A DNA stretch of 64,000 nt from Poa pratensis (lineage: Eukaryota > Streptophyta > Magnoliopsida > Poales > Poaceae), in assembly GCA_947311845.1 (NCBI GenBank), contig CAMZMU010000075.1, positions 17,955,366 to 18,019,365 on the forward strand. Direction: 5' to 3'. This document shows, one piece after another, positions 33,836-46,623 of the stretch. A program made the position numbers and the translations under genes. Under the pieces are notes generated by a model, which saw nothing but the letters and a program-made list of their open reading frames with translations, was not told the origin of the DNA and made no database searches. Within the stretch, counting starts at the first letter, position 1. Every line of letters begins with the position of its first letter.

Positions 33836-35415
33836 TGATTGCGTGGATCACACGTTCGTTGGGAGACCCCAAGAGGAAGGTATGATGCAGTGTAGCAGCA
33901 GTTTTCCCTCAGTATGAAACCAAGGGTTAATCGAACCAGTAGGAGCAAGAAATCACTTCTGAAGGTTGTTAGTGGCACGCTGACGTGGAACCTGCACACA
34001 ACACAATCAAACTACTTTGCCCCAACGAAACAGTGAGGTTGTCGATCTCACCGGCTTGCTGAAAACAAAGGATTAAACGTATGGTGTGGAAAATAGTAGT
34101 AAATTGCAGAGAATGAAAAGGAACAGTGTTTGCAGTTGGTTGTATTATCAGTGTAAAAGAATGGACCGGGGTCCACAGTTCACTAGTGGTGTCTCTCCAT
34201 AAAAGATAACTAACATGCTGGGTGAACAAATTACAGCTGGGCAATTGGCAAAATATTGAGCGCACGACAATGCATATATATGACATGATGATTACTATGA
34301 TATTCATGTGGGCATTACGACAAAATACATAGACCGTTATCCAACAACGTCTATGACTAATAATCCACCGCCAGGTTGTCATACTGAGTTCCCCGTTGGT
34401 ATTAAGTTGCAAGCAACGGATAATTGCATTAAGTAATGTGCGTAATGTAAACAAATGCATTGGACCTAACGGCGCACCCTTAAGCTAAGCATCGGTTATT
34501 TTATCCCTTGTGGCAACAGCACATCCACAATCTTAGAAGTTATTGTCACTCTCCCAGATTACCGGAGGCATGAACCCACTATCTAGCATAAATACTCACT
34601 CTTGGAGTTACAAGGATCTACTTGGCCAAAGCATCTACTAGTAACGGAAAGCATGCAAGATCATAAATAACATATAAGATAGATTGATAATCAACTTGAC
34701 ATAGTATTCAATATTCATCGGATCCCAGCAAACACAACATGTAGCATTACAATAAGATGATCTTGATCATGATAGGCAGCTCACAAGATCTAAACATGAT
34801 AGCATAAAGTGGAGAGACAACCATCTAGCTACTGCCATGGACCCGTAGTCCAAGGATGAACTACTCACGCATCACTCCGGAGGCAGGCATGGTGATGTAG
34901 AGCCCTCCGGTGATGATTCCCCTATCCGGCAGGGTGCTGGGAAGAGCTTCTGAACCCTCCCGAGCAAGGGTTGACGGCGGCGGCGTCTCTGGAACTTTTC
35001 GTGGATAATGGCTCGGGTCTTTATGGTTTTCGCGTCGGGAAGAATAAATAGGCGAAAGGGCGGCGGCTGCGGAGCACGAGGGCCCCACACCACCCCACGG
35101 CGCGGCAGGGGGGCCCGTGCGGCCCCATGGTGTGGGTGCCACGTGGCCCTCCTCCGTCTCTCCTCTGGACTCCGTCTTCGTGTTGGAAAAAAAGGAGGTT
35201 ATGTCCAAGTTTCGTGCAATTCCGAGAATATTTCCAGACTAGTTTTTCTGGAATACAAAAAACAGCAGAAAATAGGAACTGGCACTGTGGCATCTTGTTA
35301 ATAGGTTAGTCCAGAAAATGCATAAAAATGCTATGAAGTGTATATAAAACATGTAACAATTGGTATAATATCAACATGGAACATCAAAAATTATAGATAC
35401 GTTTGAGACGTATCA
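33836..35415 (-). repeat. A2 right LTR
   Basis: 1580 bp, scattered substitutions relative to 28293-29867. Confidence 0.85.
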
Positions 35416-35755
35416 CTAGACACTACTATTAGCACTTTATTTTTATGGTACAGAGGATTATACACAATATATACAATATATACATGTTTTAGATGAAGAG
35501 CTTCCATGGAAAGATTAGTTTTGGTTTCATAGGCATGAACACAAGTGTTCAAGGTCGACCCCCACTTAACCATTACTCATCTTTCCAAGCACTTTTCTTT
35601 TTGAAAACATTTTTAGATAACAACTACAACTAATTTTTTTGGTAATTCGCATTCCCTATCCAAACTAAGATAGAGAACAACTTAAAACTGGAAATAAAAA
35701 CTACTTAGAGATAAAGCAAACAAGTGCACACAAGAATATTCACCCACGCTATTGC

Positions 35756-35772
35756 TCCCGGCAACGGCGCCA
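35756..35772 (-). other. B primer-binding site
   Basis: The plus strand reads TCCCGGCAACGGCGCCA, one C fewer than the A sites but otherwise the tRNA-Asp 3' end. It lies 10 nt inside the right LTR start at 35783. Confidence 0.75.
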
Positions 35773-35782
35773 GAAAAGGTCT

Positions 35783-36851
35783 TGATAACCCACAAGTATA
35801 GGGGATCGTGTGTAGCCTTTTCGATAAGTAAGAGTGTCGAACCCAACGAGGGGCTAAAAGTAGGATAAGTATTCTCTCAAGTTCTATCAACCACTTATAC
35901 AACTCTACGCGCACTAAACGTTTGCTCTAACTAGGAAATAAAACTAGAGTAACAATACGGGTATGAGAGATAGCTTTGCGAGATAATAAATAACAGGAAA
36001 GTAAAGTTAGTTGCTGCAGCAATAAAGTACATTAAAGAACACTAAACTAACAGAACCATGAGTGTTGAAAAGTGGTGGAAAGTACGATGGATTTGTACAA
36101 GATTAACTAGTGAAGATATTTGGTTCATTGTCTTCGATGCAGTTTCACTCAACTACTTGTGATTACACATACTATATGATTGGATTGTTAGCAAACATCT
36201 GTAACTACTAACAATGCATTAAGGTTTCCCCAACCATAGCCTTGAGTTAATGGTCTTCTTACTCCCATACGTGCAACGTTCTGGTTCGCGTCCTCAGGTT
36301 TCTGTCGCTCCGGCAGGACTATCCCCTTTCTTTACACACACTACAAACCCTATGATGTTGATCCATGCGCGCATAAATATAATGGACACCAAAGGACTGC
36401 ACCATATCAACATACAACTCTAATGAACCAAAGACATTCAGCCATTCAATCTAAGAACAAAGAAACTACACAAACATGACATAGATCATAGGATAATACT
36501 TTATAGCATCAAACACCATGTTTACATAGAGCGGTACAGAGGTGTGTGGGAGGATGAACATTGTATACAAGGAGGAATTGGCGATGGAGATGGCGGTGAA
36601 GACGTTGAAGGGGACAGCGAGGAGCGCAGGGCGGCGCCGGCGCCGACGGTGGCGCGGGGAACTCTCCCACGCCGCCGGCATCAAGGGGAAGCACCGCCCT
36701 TAGCCCCCTTCCTTCATGGCTTCTTGGGAGCCCTCCTCCATGGAGATGGATCCATGGGGAGGCAAAAACGTGGCTTTGGTGACTGCAATTCGTGGGTATG
36801 AGGTGTTGGCCACGACCTAGGTTTTCTCCCTTTATATATTCTCGTGGAATC
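35783..36851 (-). repeat. B right LTR, first part
   Basis: Begins TGATAACCCACAAG and matches the left LTR up to GGAATC, where element C is inserted. The LTR resumes at 63344. Confidence 0.85.
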
Positions 36852-38319
36852 TGATACGTCCATTTTGCATCATTATTTTATATCATAATTTACTACTATT
36901 CATTGATATATTTCATATTTGGATGATATACTTATGTTATTTTATCTTGTTTGGCATGTTTGATGATTATTGGAGAATTAACTGCCGGAGTCAGGATTCA
37001 GCTGGAAAAAGCATCGTCAAGACACCCTATTTCTGAAGATCAACAATTCACGGAAAATATACAGATGTTCCTATTTCGTCAGATGCCGGAGCCAGCCAAA
37101 AGGGGAGGCTGAGATGGGCCACGAGGGGCCCACACCACCCCACGGCGCGGGGCCCCCTCTGCCGCGTCGTGGCATGGTGTGGCCACCCTGGCCCACCTCT
37201 GACGCTCCCCCTTCGCGTATTTCATCCCCAGAAACCCTATGACGGGGAGTCATCGAGAAATATTCCGCCGCCTCCACGAGGCGGAAACCACAGAGAGAGA
37301 AAAAGCTCTCCGGTAGGCAGAAATCATCGCCATCGTCATCGTCATCACGCCGGACTTCATCGGGATCATCATCATCATCTCCACACTGTCACCATCATCT
37401 CCACCGCTCCACTCGTTCCGCTGTAACATCTAGGGTTATACTTTGTGTAGTTCATAGGGGAAACTTTCCCGGTGTTGATTACTACTTGTGGTTGATGCTA
37501 TTAAGTTTTATCGGTGAATTGAAGTATATGTCCAGATTGTTATTCATCATTATATCACCTCTGATCATGATCCATATGATGTCTTGTGAGTAGTTCGTTT
37601 AGTTCTTGAGGACATGGGAGAAGTCATGCTGTTAGTAGTGGAACTATGTTGAGTAATATTTAATGGTTTGATATTTAAGTTGTGGTGTTATTCTTCTAGT
37701 GGTGTCGTGTGAACGTCGACTACATGACACTTCACCTTTATGGGCCTAGAGGAATGCATTGTGTATTCGGCTACTAATTGTGGGGTTGCCGGAGTGACAG
37801 AAACCTAAACCCCCGTTAGTAAACCGGTGCATGAGGGAGTGTAGGATCTCAGAGTTTAAGGCTGTGGTTAGATTTATCTTAATTACTTCCTTGTAACGCG
37901 GATGCTTGCAAGGGGTTTAATCACAAGTATGTATTAGTCCAAGTTAGGGCAGTGCATTAGCATAGGTTCACCCACACAACACTTATCAAAACAATAAAGA
38001 TTAATCAGCTGTAGGAAGCGAAAGCACTTGACGAAATTCCCGTGTGTCCTCAAGAACATTTTGCCATCATAAGTAAACCAACCGGCTTATCCTTTGCTCT
38101 AAAAAGGATTGGGCCACTTGCTGCAATTATTATTACTGTCTTTTATTTACACGTATTTTATTTATCTGCAATATCAAAAACCCCTAAAAACTTGTCTGCT
38201 AGTATTTACAGTGATTCCTTGATCAAAACTACTTGTCAACACCTTCTGCTCCTCGTTGGGTTCGACACTCTTATTTATCGAAAGTACTACGATACACCCC
38301 CTATACTTGTGGGTCATCA
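36852..38319 (+). repeat. C left (5') LTR
   Basis: 1468 bp, TGATACGTCC at the start and TGTGGGTCATCA at the end. Contains a GC-rich hairpin at about 37112-37195 similar to the one in the A LTRs. Its last ~80 bp match the U5 end of B. Confidence 0.85.
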
Positions 38320-38330
38320 AGACTATTTTC

Positions 38331-38348
38331 TGGCGCCGTTGCCGGGGA
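38331..38348 (+). other. C primer-binding site (tRNA-Asp type)
   Basis: TGGCGCCGTTGCCGGGGA, complementary to the 3' end of tRNA-Asp, 11 nt after the LTR. Confidence 0.8.
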
Positions 38349-38434
38349 GTGAAGTGCTATTGGTAAGTGGAATTGGTAAGGGAAACCTTTACTGTAAGTG
38401 CTGTTTTTATTTCTGCTTGCTGCTTTATTTTATT

Positions 38435-39107
38435 ATGGAGAGATCTCCATTCGAATCCCTATTTGGGAATACTACTGCCACTGCTAAGGTAGTAGATGAA
38501 CCGCCGCCTGCTGAATTAGATCCATTTAAAATACCTATGAAAATTGTTGAACGTGTTATGGATAACCGCTATGTTGGAGATGGAACCATCCATCCTGGTG
38601 ATCATTTACTATTTATACATGAATTATGCGAGTTGTTCAAGTGTGCAGGTATTTCAATGGAAAAAGTCAAGAGGAAGTTATTCTCTATCATTGAAGGGCC
38701 GAGCTGCGGAATGGTATAAGATGCTGAAGAATGGCCGATCTATTGGCTGGGAGGAAATTGTACCTCTCTTTTATTCTAAATTCTATCCTCCTAGTGAGAT
38801 TCATCAAGATCGAAATCGCATATATAATTTTTGGCCTCATGATGGAGAGAGTATTGCCCAAGCGTGGGGGAGATTGAAGTCACTAATGCTCAAATGTCCC
38901 ATTCATGAGCTCCCAAGTAATATTGTTATCAATAATTTTTATGCAAGGCTTTCTCTTCATGATAAGGATTTATTGGATGCCTCTTGTTCTGGATCATTTA
39001 CACGTACTGAAGAAGAAGTTAAATGGGACCTTCTTGACCGTATTCAGGAAAATACTGAAGGATGGGAGAACGACAAAGGTAGAAAGTCAGGTATAAATTA
39101 TGATTGA
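38435..39107 (+). pseudogene. C gag region (frameshifted)
   Basis: Starts MERSPFESLFGNTT at 38435 and is open to a frameshift near 38699 (one surplus base in GGGCCG). It continues in another frame through AAEWYKMLKNG, EIVPLFYSKFYPP and WGRLKSLMLKCPIHELP, the core of Ty3/gypsy retrotransposon gag, to a stop at 39107. A following stretch (39100-39280) continues the polyprotein in a third frame. Structural protein of virus-like particles in intact relatives; not functional here as one protein. Confidence 0.75.
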
Positions 39108-39317
39108 ATGCATTAAATCTTTTATGGAGACTGATGATTTCCGTAATGTTAGTGCTGTTTATTGTCTTGATTCTCAAGTTGTTGCAAATTATTACAAAGC
39201 TTTTGCCTCTTATCTTGATGTGCCTAAGAAGGATTTGAATAAATATCATGAACCTTATAAAGATAAAACCAATTCGGCCATTGGCAAAGTATTGAAGTTC
39301 ATACTGTTGATCACATT

Positions 39318-40000
39318 TTGCCAGAACCTTATATTGAAAAAATACCTTTTCCTGTTAAAGTCAAGCAACATTCTCTGATAGCTAGTGTGGTTAATAAAAG
39401 TGCCAAGAAACCTTTAGAGCCTGATGAACAAATAACTGTTGAACCTGAAGTAGCAATTATAAAGGATTTGGTAACTGAAAATGTAGATGGAGAACATATT
39501 ATCTTTTGTGAAGATGCTTCTAATATTGTTTCGCATCCTGGTAAATTAGGAAAACAAGTGTTCCTGTGCTTTCAGTGAAGATAGGAGAACATTGCTATTA
39601 TGGTTTATGTGATATTGGTGCAAGTTCTAGTGCTATTCCTTTTGAACTTTATAAAGAAATTATGCATGAAATTAGTCCCTGTGAACTTGAGGATATTGAT
39701 GTGGTTATTCAACTTGCCAATAGGGAAACTATCTCTCCATTGGTATTGTGAGAGATGTTGAGGTTTTATGCGGTAAAACTAAATATCCTACTGATTTTCT
39801 AGTACTTGGTTCTAAAGCTAGTAAAACTTGTCCTATTATTTTCGGTAGACCTTTCTTGAATACATGTGGTGCTATTATAGATTGTAAGAAAGAGAAAATT
39901 TACACTAAATTTAATGGAGAATCTTATGAGTTTAATTTCTCTAAGTTTGGTAAGAAACTTTATGAAACTGATTTGCCTAATGAGGACCGAAAATTGAACA
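39318..40000 (+). pseudogene. C protease region (frameshifted)
   Basis: Contains GLCDIGASSSAIPFELYKEI, with the D-I-G-A active site of Athila aspartic proteases, then VIQLANRET and, after a frameshift near 39738, CPIIFGRPFLNTCGAIIDC. Another shift near 40000 separates it from the next segment (40017-40322). In intact elements this protease cleaves the gag-pol polyprotein. Confidence 0.75.
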
Positions 40001-40309
40001 ACTGGCTGCTATTGCTATGGAGGAACACGAAAGTGAGGTCTTTATGGAGGAAAGGAATGAAATTGACAATATCTTTCTTCATCAACCACCATTACTTAAG
40101 CATAATTTGCCGGTGGAAGATTTGGGTACCCCTGCACCTCCTAAAGAAGATCCTGTTTTTGATTTAAAACCTTTGCCTGATAACCTTAAATATGCTCACA
40201 TTGATGATAAGAAAACATATCCTGTTATTATTAGTTCTAAACTTTCAGGTACTGAAGAGGCAAGGTTATTGGAAGTATTGAGGAAACACCGAGGGGCTAT
40301 CGGATATAC

Positions 40310-42721
40310 TTGGATGATTTAAAAGGGATTTCTCCTGCTATATGTCAACACGCCATCAACATGGAAGATGATGCAAAACCTGTTGTGGAGCACCAGCGTC
40401 GTCTAATCCCTAAAATGAAGGAAGTGGTAAGAAATGAGGTATTAAAACTCCTCGATGCTGGTATAATTTATCCTATTGCTGATAGTAAATGGGTAAGTCC
40501 TGTGCATTGTGTTCCTAAGAAAGGAGGAGTTACTGTTGTGCCAAATGAAAATGATGAACTTATTCCTCAAAGAGTAGTTGTTGGATATAGGATGTGCATT
40601 GATTTTCGAAAGGTTAATAAAGTTACTAAGAAAGATCACTATCCTTTACCTTTTATTGATCAAATGTTAGAAAGGTTGTCTAAGAAAACTCATTTTTGCT
40701 TTCTTGATGGTTATTCTGGATTTTCACAAATTGCTGTTAGAGCGAAAGATCAAGAGAAAACTACTTTTACTTGTCCTTATGGAACTTATGCTTATAGGCG
40801 TATGCCTTTTGGTTTGTGTAATGCTCCTGCTACATTTCAAAGATGCATGTCTGCTATTTTTCATGGTTTTTGTGAAAAAATTGTGGAAGTATTCATGGAC
40901 GATTTTTCCGTCTATGGAACTTCTTTTGATAACTGCTTGCAAAACCTTGATAAAGTTTTGCAGAGATGTGAGGAAACTAATCTTGTTCTTAATTGGGAGA
41001 AATGTCACTTTATGGTTAATGAAGGGATTGTTCTTGGACATAAAATTTCTGAAAGAGGTATTGAAGTGGACAGAGCTAAAGTTGAAGCAATTGAGAAAAT
41101 GCCCTGTCCCAGGGATGTTAAAGGTATTCGTAGTATTCTCGGTCATGCCGGTTTCTATAGAAGGTTTATTAAAGATTTCTCTAAAATTTCAAAACCTCTT
41201 ACTAATCTTCTCCAAAAAGATGTACCTTTTGTTTTTGATGATGATTGTAAAGAAGCTTTTGAGTCTCTAAAAAAGGCTTTAACCACTGCTCCTGTTGTTC
41301 AACCTCCTGATTGGACTTTACCTTTCGAAATTATGTGTGATGCTAGTGATTTTGCTGTAGGTGCTGTTCTTGGACAGCGAGTAGATAAGAAGTTGAATGT
41401 TATTCATTATGCTAGTAAGACTCTTGATGCTGCTCAAAAGAATTATGCCACTACTGAAAAAGAGTTTTTAGCAGTAGTTTTTGCTTGTGATAAGTTTAGA
41501 CCCTATATTGTTGATTCGAAAGTTATTATCCATACCGATCATGCTGCTATTAGATACCTTATGGAAAAGAAAGATGCTAAGCCTAGACTTATAAGATGGG
41601 TGCTTTTATTACAAGAGTTTGATTTGCATATTGTAGATAGGAAAGGTGCTGAAAATCCTGTCGCTGATAATTTGTCTAGATTGGAAAACATTTCTTATGA
41701 TCCTGTTCCTGTTAACGATAGTTTTCCAAATGAACAATTGGCTGTGATAAAGGTAAGCTCGCGAGAAAGTCCTTGGTATGCTGACTATGCTAACTTTATT
41801 GTTGCCAAGTATTTGCCTCCAACCTTTACAGCTCAGCAAAGAAGGAAATTCTTTTATGACTTGAGGCATTATTTTTGGGATGACCCACACTTATATAAAG
41901 AAGGAGTGGATGGTATAATGCGAAGATGTGTTCCAGAATTTGAGCAAAAAGAAATATTGAGAAAATGCCATGGAAGTGCTTATGGAGGACATCATGCTGG
42001 AGATAGAACTGCACAAAAGGTTTTACAATCAGGTTTTTATTGGCCTACTCTTTTTAAAGATGCAAGAAAATTTATTTTATCATGCGATGAATGTCAAAGA
42101 GTTGGTAATATAACTAGACGCAATGAAATGCCTATGAATTATTCTCTTGTTATTGAACCTTTTGACTGTTGGGGATTTGACTTTATGGGTCCTTTTCCTC
42201 CTTCTGATGGTTATACTCATATACTTGTTGCTGTTGATTATGTTACTAAATGGGTAGAAGCTATACCAACATCTAGTGCTGATGGTGAGACATCATTAAA
42301 AATGCTTAAAGATATTATTTTTCCAAGGTTTGGTGTGCCTAGATATCTCATGACTGATGGTGGTTCTCATTTTATCCATGGTGCTTTTAGAAAAACCCTT
42401 GCTAAATATGATGTTAATCATAGAATTTCTTCACCTTATCATCCTCAAACAAGTGGTCAAGTAGAATTATCAAATAGAGAGATTAAATCTATTTTGCAGA
42501 AGACTGTTAATAAATCTAGAAAGAATTGGGCTAGGAAGCTTAATGATGCTTTGTGGGCTTATAGAACTGCTTATAAAAATCCTATGGGTATGTCTCCTTA
42601 TAAAATGGTTTACGGAAAAGCTTGTCATTTACCTCTAGAATTAGAACATAAAGCTTATTGGGCCGTAAAAGAACTTAATAGAGATTTTAAACTTGCCGGT
42701 AAAAAAGGTTACTTGACTTGA
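40310..42721 (+). pseudogene. C reverse transcriptase - RNase H - integrase
   Basis: 803 codons open. Reverse transcriptase: FLDGYSGF (Asp133) and FMDDFSVYG (195-198). RNase [10 protein letters not shown] (Asp344), TTEKEF and HTDHAAI (Asp410). Integrase: zinc finger around GGHHAGDRT and CDECQRVGN (592-595), and catalytic Asp624 (WGFDFMGP), Asp683 (MTDGGSHF) and Glu719 (SGQVELSN). Domain order RT-RH-INT places it in Ty3/gypsy. All catalytic acids are present, so decay is recent or by indels only. The ORF's first ATG is an artefact: the upstream frame joins through a one-base deletion near 40305. The 3' end is cut by a one-base loss in an A-run near 42700. Confidence 0.88.
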
Positions 42722-43110
42722 GTTCCTTAGATGAATGGAGAAGTGAAGCTTATGAAAATGCTAGACTTTTTAAAGAGAAAGTGAAACAATGGCATGATAG
42801 GAGAATCCTAAAGAGAGAGTTTAATGTTGGTGAGAAAGTTCTATTGTATAGGTCTCGTCTCAGATTTTTTGCAGGTAAATTACTTTCGAAATGGGAAGGA
42901 CCTTATGTTGTTTCAGAGGTTTACCGTTCAGGTGCAATCAAAATTACTTCGCTTGATGGTGACAAATCTCAAGTGGTTAATGGTCAAAGACTCAAGCATT
43001 ATATTTCTGGGGATTCTTATAACGAAGACGTTGATATTATTCAAGTAGTGACTCCGGAAGATTTTATTAAAAGTCAAATTCAGAAAACTGCAGAGTCTGT
43101 TTTCGAATAG
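42721..43110 (+). pseudogene. C integrase C-terminal domain, out of frame
   Basis: Encodes EWRSEAYENARLFKEKVKQ, FNVGEKVLLYRSRL and KWEGPYVVSEVYRSGAI, the basic C-terminal domain that follows the integrase core in Athila elements. It is separated from the pol frame by the A-run frameshift just upstream. No chromodomain is seen, as expected for Athila. Confidence 0.75.
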
Positions 43111-43420
43111 GTAACAGTTTTGGTAAGAAAAAGTTCGCGTTTAACTTCCCAACTTATGTTTTTGTTGTTTTTATTAAATATGGAAAATTACGAGCCAAAA
43201 ACGGGGAGGAAACGGTGCCCGAGGGCACCACACACCCCACGGGCGGGCCCACCCTTGGCCGCGCCGGGGCATGGTGTGGGCGCCTCGGAGCCCGTCTCCA
43301 GCCCGGTTTCGACCTGGACTTTCCTTTTGTTATGAAACTTTTTGCTATATAACTCACCGGATCCCCGAGGTCCGTATATCGTTTTCTCGTCGTGTTTTCG
43401 TTTCGGGTTGTTTCTGTTCA

Positions 43421-43651
43421 GATGTCGTCCCAGGGTTCATCTTCAGAGAAGTACGTGCTGCGACGTCAACGTGAGCTCCTCCGTGACCTCGATCAGGGGA
43501 CTTTCGTCGGATGGTCAGAAGAAGAAAGGATCACAGCTAGGCGCAAGGATATGGATCAGAGCATCAAGGAGGAAGTAAAGAAGATGTCGTCAAACAAAGA
43601 AGGAAAAATTGCTGCAAGATGAAGAACAAGCAAACCTACTTTTGTGGGATC
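43421..43651 (+). pseudogene. C 3' ORF (coiled-coil-like), first part
   Basis: Starts MSSQGSSSEKYVLRRQREL and is rich in charged residues (EEERITARRKDMDQSIKEE). It is in the position where Athila elements may carry an extra, sometimes env-like ORF. No signal peptide or membrane segment is visible, so an envelope role is not supported. The listed frame stops at 43622; another frame (LQDEEQANLLLWDQL) runs into the D insertion and continues after it. Confidence 0.45.
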
Positions 43652-44763
43652 AATTATGTAACATCCTGAAATTTGGCCTTTTCAAAAAAAATCTTTTGTG
43701 AATCTATTATTGGATTTTTGGGAATTAATATTCCTTTTGATTTCACTGCTATTTTAAACTCTCAAACTTTTACAAAATCTTGTCCAAGTTTGGGATCTTA
43801 TGTTTTGGATTCCCTCCCACTTGGTGAACATGTTGCTGGCTCATTTCACCCAAAAATATTATTCCAATATTTTCTTTTATTTCAATAACCAAAATCCTAT
43901 TATTTTGGCTTTACAAAGGAAGTACCTCAAAGACCTTTCCAAAAATTCTGCCAAAATTAGGGGATGACCCCTAGGCATTATATAGCCCAAATATGCAAAA
44001 ACATTTGATACCTTGTTTACAAAATTTTGGAGTAACTCCCCACTTTAGTTTCTGCTATTTTCTTCTTTATTTTCAAAGTGCAAAGTAAATGTTTTCTTCC
44101 TGGTGATCCAAGACCCTAGATACAACCACAATGGACACACACACCTCAGGAAATTTTATGAACCCTTTTACATTTCATTTGCTTCACCAGAACAACATTT
44201 CCTCTTTTGACCAGAAGTGTTTTTCTAAAAATTCCTATAGACCAACTTTCGAATTTGACCAAACACTAGTCAGAGAAGTTGGAGATTATCCAATTTGGCG
44301 CACAGCAAAGCAAACCTCACTCGATTTGGTTCAGTGGTTCACGAGTTGTGGCCTAATGCCGCTGTCGGCATGCCCCTGGCGGCGCTCACCACTGGCATCG
44401 GCATGCCAGTGGCGCGCCAGGTGTCGCCGGCGACGCCACGGCCCCCCAGCCACTCCCCAGCCGCTCCCCGGCCATCTCCACCTCCCCCACTCTCCTCCAC
44501 TCCCTCCCCGACGCCGGCAACCCCTCCGCAGCCAGCCTCCATGCACACGGCGACGCGCCGCACGCCACAGTCGCCGCCAGGTGTCGACGCCGCCGTGCCG
44601 TCCCCCCCTTGCCTCCCCCTGCCTCCCCTCTTCCTCCTGGAGCTCGTTAATGCCCCAGGACGCGCGAAGAAGCCACCAGCGCCGCGACGCACCGCCCAGC
44701 ACAGTCTCGACGAACAACGCCGCCCACCACCGTGCGCCGATCATCGGTGCCACCTCCAAATCG

Positions 44764-44774
44764 CTATAAATAGG
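44764..44774 (+). promoter_or_regulatory. D left LTR TATA box
   Basis: CTATAAATAGG, a near-consensus plant TATA box at the downstream edge of a GC-rich segment. The right LTR has the same box at 51032-51042. Transcripts would be expected to start about 30 bp downstream. Confidence 0.6.
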
Positions 44775-45744
44775 CCACCCCAGCCCCACTAGACCACCAT
44801 CCACCTCCCTCGAGCTCTCTAGCCTCCCCCACCGCAACATCGAAGCCCGTAGATCACCGGAGCGCCGGAATCAAGTCCACCACCGCCGCAAGGAATCCGC
44901 GTGATTTCTTCGCCGTAGAAGCTCCCTAGCCCAACCCCTTCCACCCACAGCCCCTCTAGAACATGGCGAACCCGTAGACACCCTCGCCGGAGCAAGCCGT
45001 GGCCGGAATCGCCGTGTTCATCATCGACACATCGCCGCCGCCGCGGTCGATGTTGCTCCGCTCGTGTTAGGCTTCCCCAGCAAGCGCAAGTGCGGCCAGG
45101 AGCTGCGCATCGCCTCCCCGAGCCCTCCCACATCTTCTCCCTCGCCTCCCGTGCCCCCTAGCCACCAGGAGAGCTCACCGGAGAGCTCGCCGCCGGAGAA
45201 CAGTACGTTTTCTTTTTATTCCAGAGAATAACGTTTTAGCACAGTGTCACTGACTAGTGGGACCCACTGTCAGGATTTTAAACATTTCCCAAAGGTTTTT
45301 CTATTTTCTGTTTTTCTGTTTAAATAAATGGCAGAAACTTTGAAAATTCATATCTCTCTCGAAAATCATCAAAAAAATATGAATCTTTTTTTGATAGCTT
45401 TGTTTTCAAAATGTCTGTCCAATGACATCAAAAGTATTTCATTTGGAGTTCATTTGCATGGTCGTTTATTCGATGCCGTAGGAAGGGTTTTTAATACAAT
45501 TTCATTCTTTAATTAGATTCAAACTTCTCCAACGAAGTTGCAGTCGAACCCGAACCCTACCCCACCGCTGAAGGCAAGCCATTAACCTAATCTCAAGCTT
45601 GGTCGAAATTTAGAAAAATTGCTTGATTGTTTAATTAGTTGTTGTTGCATATCACATGCCATGTCACATGAAATATCATCGCCTTGCCTTACCGTTGTTC
45701 ACTTTCCATATGTTTATTTACCGCTGAAATTATTATATGGATGC

Positions 45745-45897
45745 CATGTGTTACTTTGTTAATGTTGATGTCTGTAATCAAACATGTGTTACTTTGTTAA
45801 TATTGATGTCTGTAATCAAACATGTGTTGCTTTGTTAATGTTGATGTCTGTAATCAAACATGTGTTACTTTGTTAATGTTGATGTCTGTAATCAAAC
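45745..45897 (+). repeat. Four tandem 38-bp repeats in D left LTR
   Basis: Units start CATGTGTTACTTTGTTAAT at 45745, 45783, 45821 and 45859, nearly identical. The right LTR has the same array at 52007-52159. Confidence 0.9.
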
Positions 45898-46180
45898 AAA
45901 ATGACTAAGAAGATAATCACCTCCCTCGACTAGATTGAGTCACATAGTGCCACTCACCAAACACAACCAGCACAACCATGCGTCGTCTGTATGGGCGGAC
46001 CATGGCCGGGTATTTTATCAGCCTCCTTTGATGCCACCCTCTTGGCAAGTCTAGTCGGTTACCATAGTTGGTCGGGGCTAGTCTTGCGAAGGTTCCGGAG
46101 CTAGGCGTCGCTCATGGGTTGGGGACGTGCCGGATTCACTTCTGCATAAGGCATAGAGTTATGTCGGTGGCTATACAGGG

Positions 46181-46570
46181 AGTGTCTTGGTAGAGTAAAC
46201 GACTGTGGAAGTATGGGTTTGTACTGTCCGCCATGGTTGGTTCTAGTACTTCGGTACGGCGGTACAAGCTTAGACTTCAGCGTGTGGATAAACGTTGCAA
46301 CCTCTCGAGAGTGTAAATCTGGATGTCTAGCCTTGTCCCTGGGTTATGGGACGTTGTTTGGGTCAAGTCTTTGGGAGTGTCTTGGTAGAGTAAACGACTG
46401 TGGAAGTATGGGTTTGTACTGTCCGCCATGGTTGGTTCTAGTACTTCGGTACCGGCGGTACAAGCTTAGACTTCAGCGTGTGGATAAACGTTGCAACCTC
46501 TCGAGAGTGTAAATCTGGATGTCTAGCCTTGTCCCTGGGTTATGGGACGTTGTTTGGGTCAAGTCACGCT
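46181..46570 (+). repeat. 195-bp tandem duplication unique to D left LTR
   Basis: AGTGTCTTGGTAGAGTAAAC starts both units (46181 and 46376). The right LTR has a single copy starting near 52443, so the duplication arose after insertion or by assembly error. Confidence 0.85.
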
Positions 46571-46623
46571 ATGAGTCAGTCCTGTCGAATATGGAGAAAT
46601 AATGAATGTGAACCCAACCCTAA

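Larger units (their letters stand above)
28293..35415 (-). mobile_element. A2: Athila-like LTR retrotransposon inside B
   Basis: Perfect duplication CTAGA (28288-28292 and 35416-35420). The LTRs are 28293-29867 and 33836-35415. It has the same orientation and LTR family as A1, but its gag/protease region is different and more family-typical (32441-33633). No reverse transcriptase or integrase. The polypurine motif is at 29868-29883, with internal repeats at 31721-31735 and about 31778-31793. Confidence 0.85.

Noticed and set aside
40704..41270. 188-codon plus-strand ORF
   Set aside because: An alternative frame within the reverse transcriptase gene; leucine/lysine-rich shadow with no domain.
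44131..44840. Overlapping 165-212 codon ORFs on both strands
   Set aside because: They lie in the GC-rich part of the D left LTR and recur in the right LTR (50398-51108) with frameshifts; low-complexity Pro/Arg/Ser composition.
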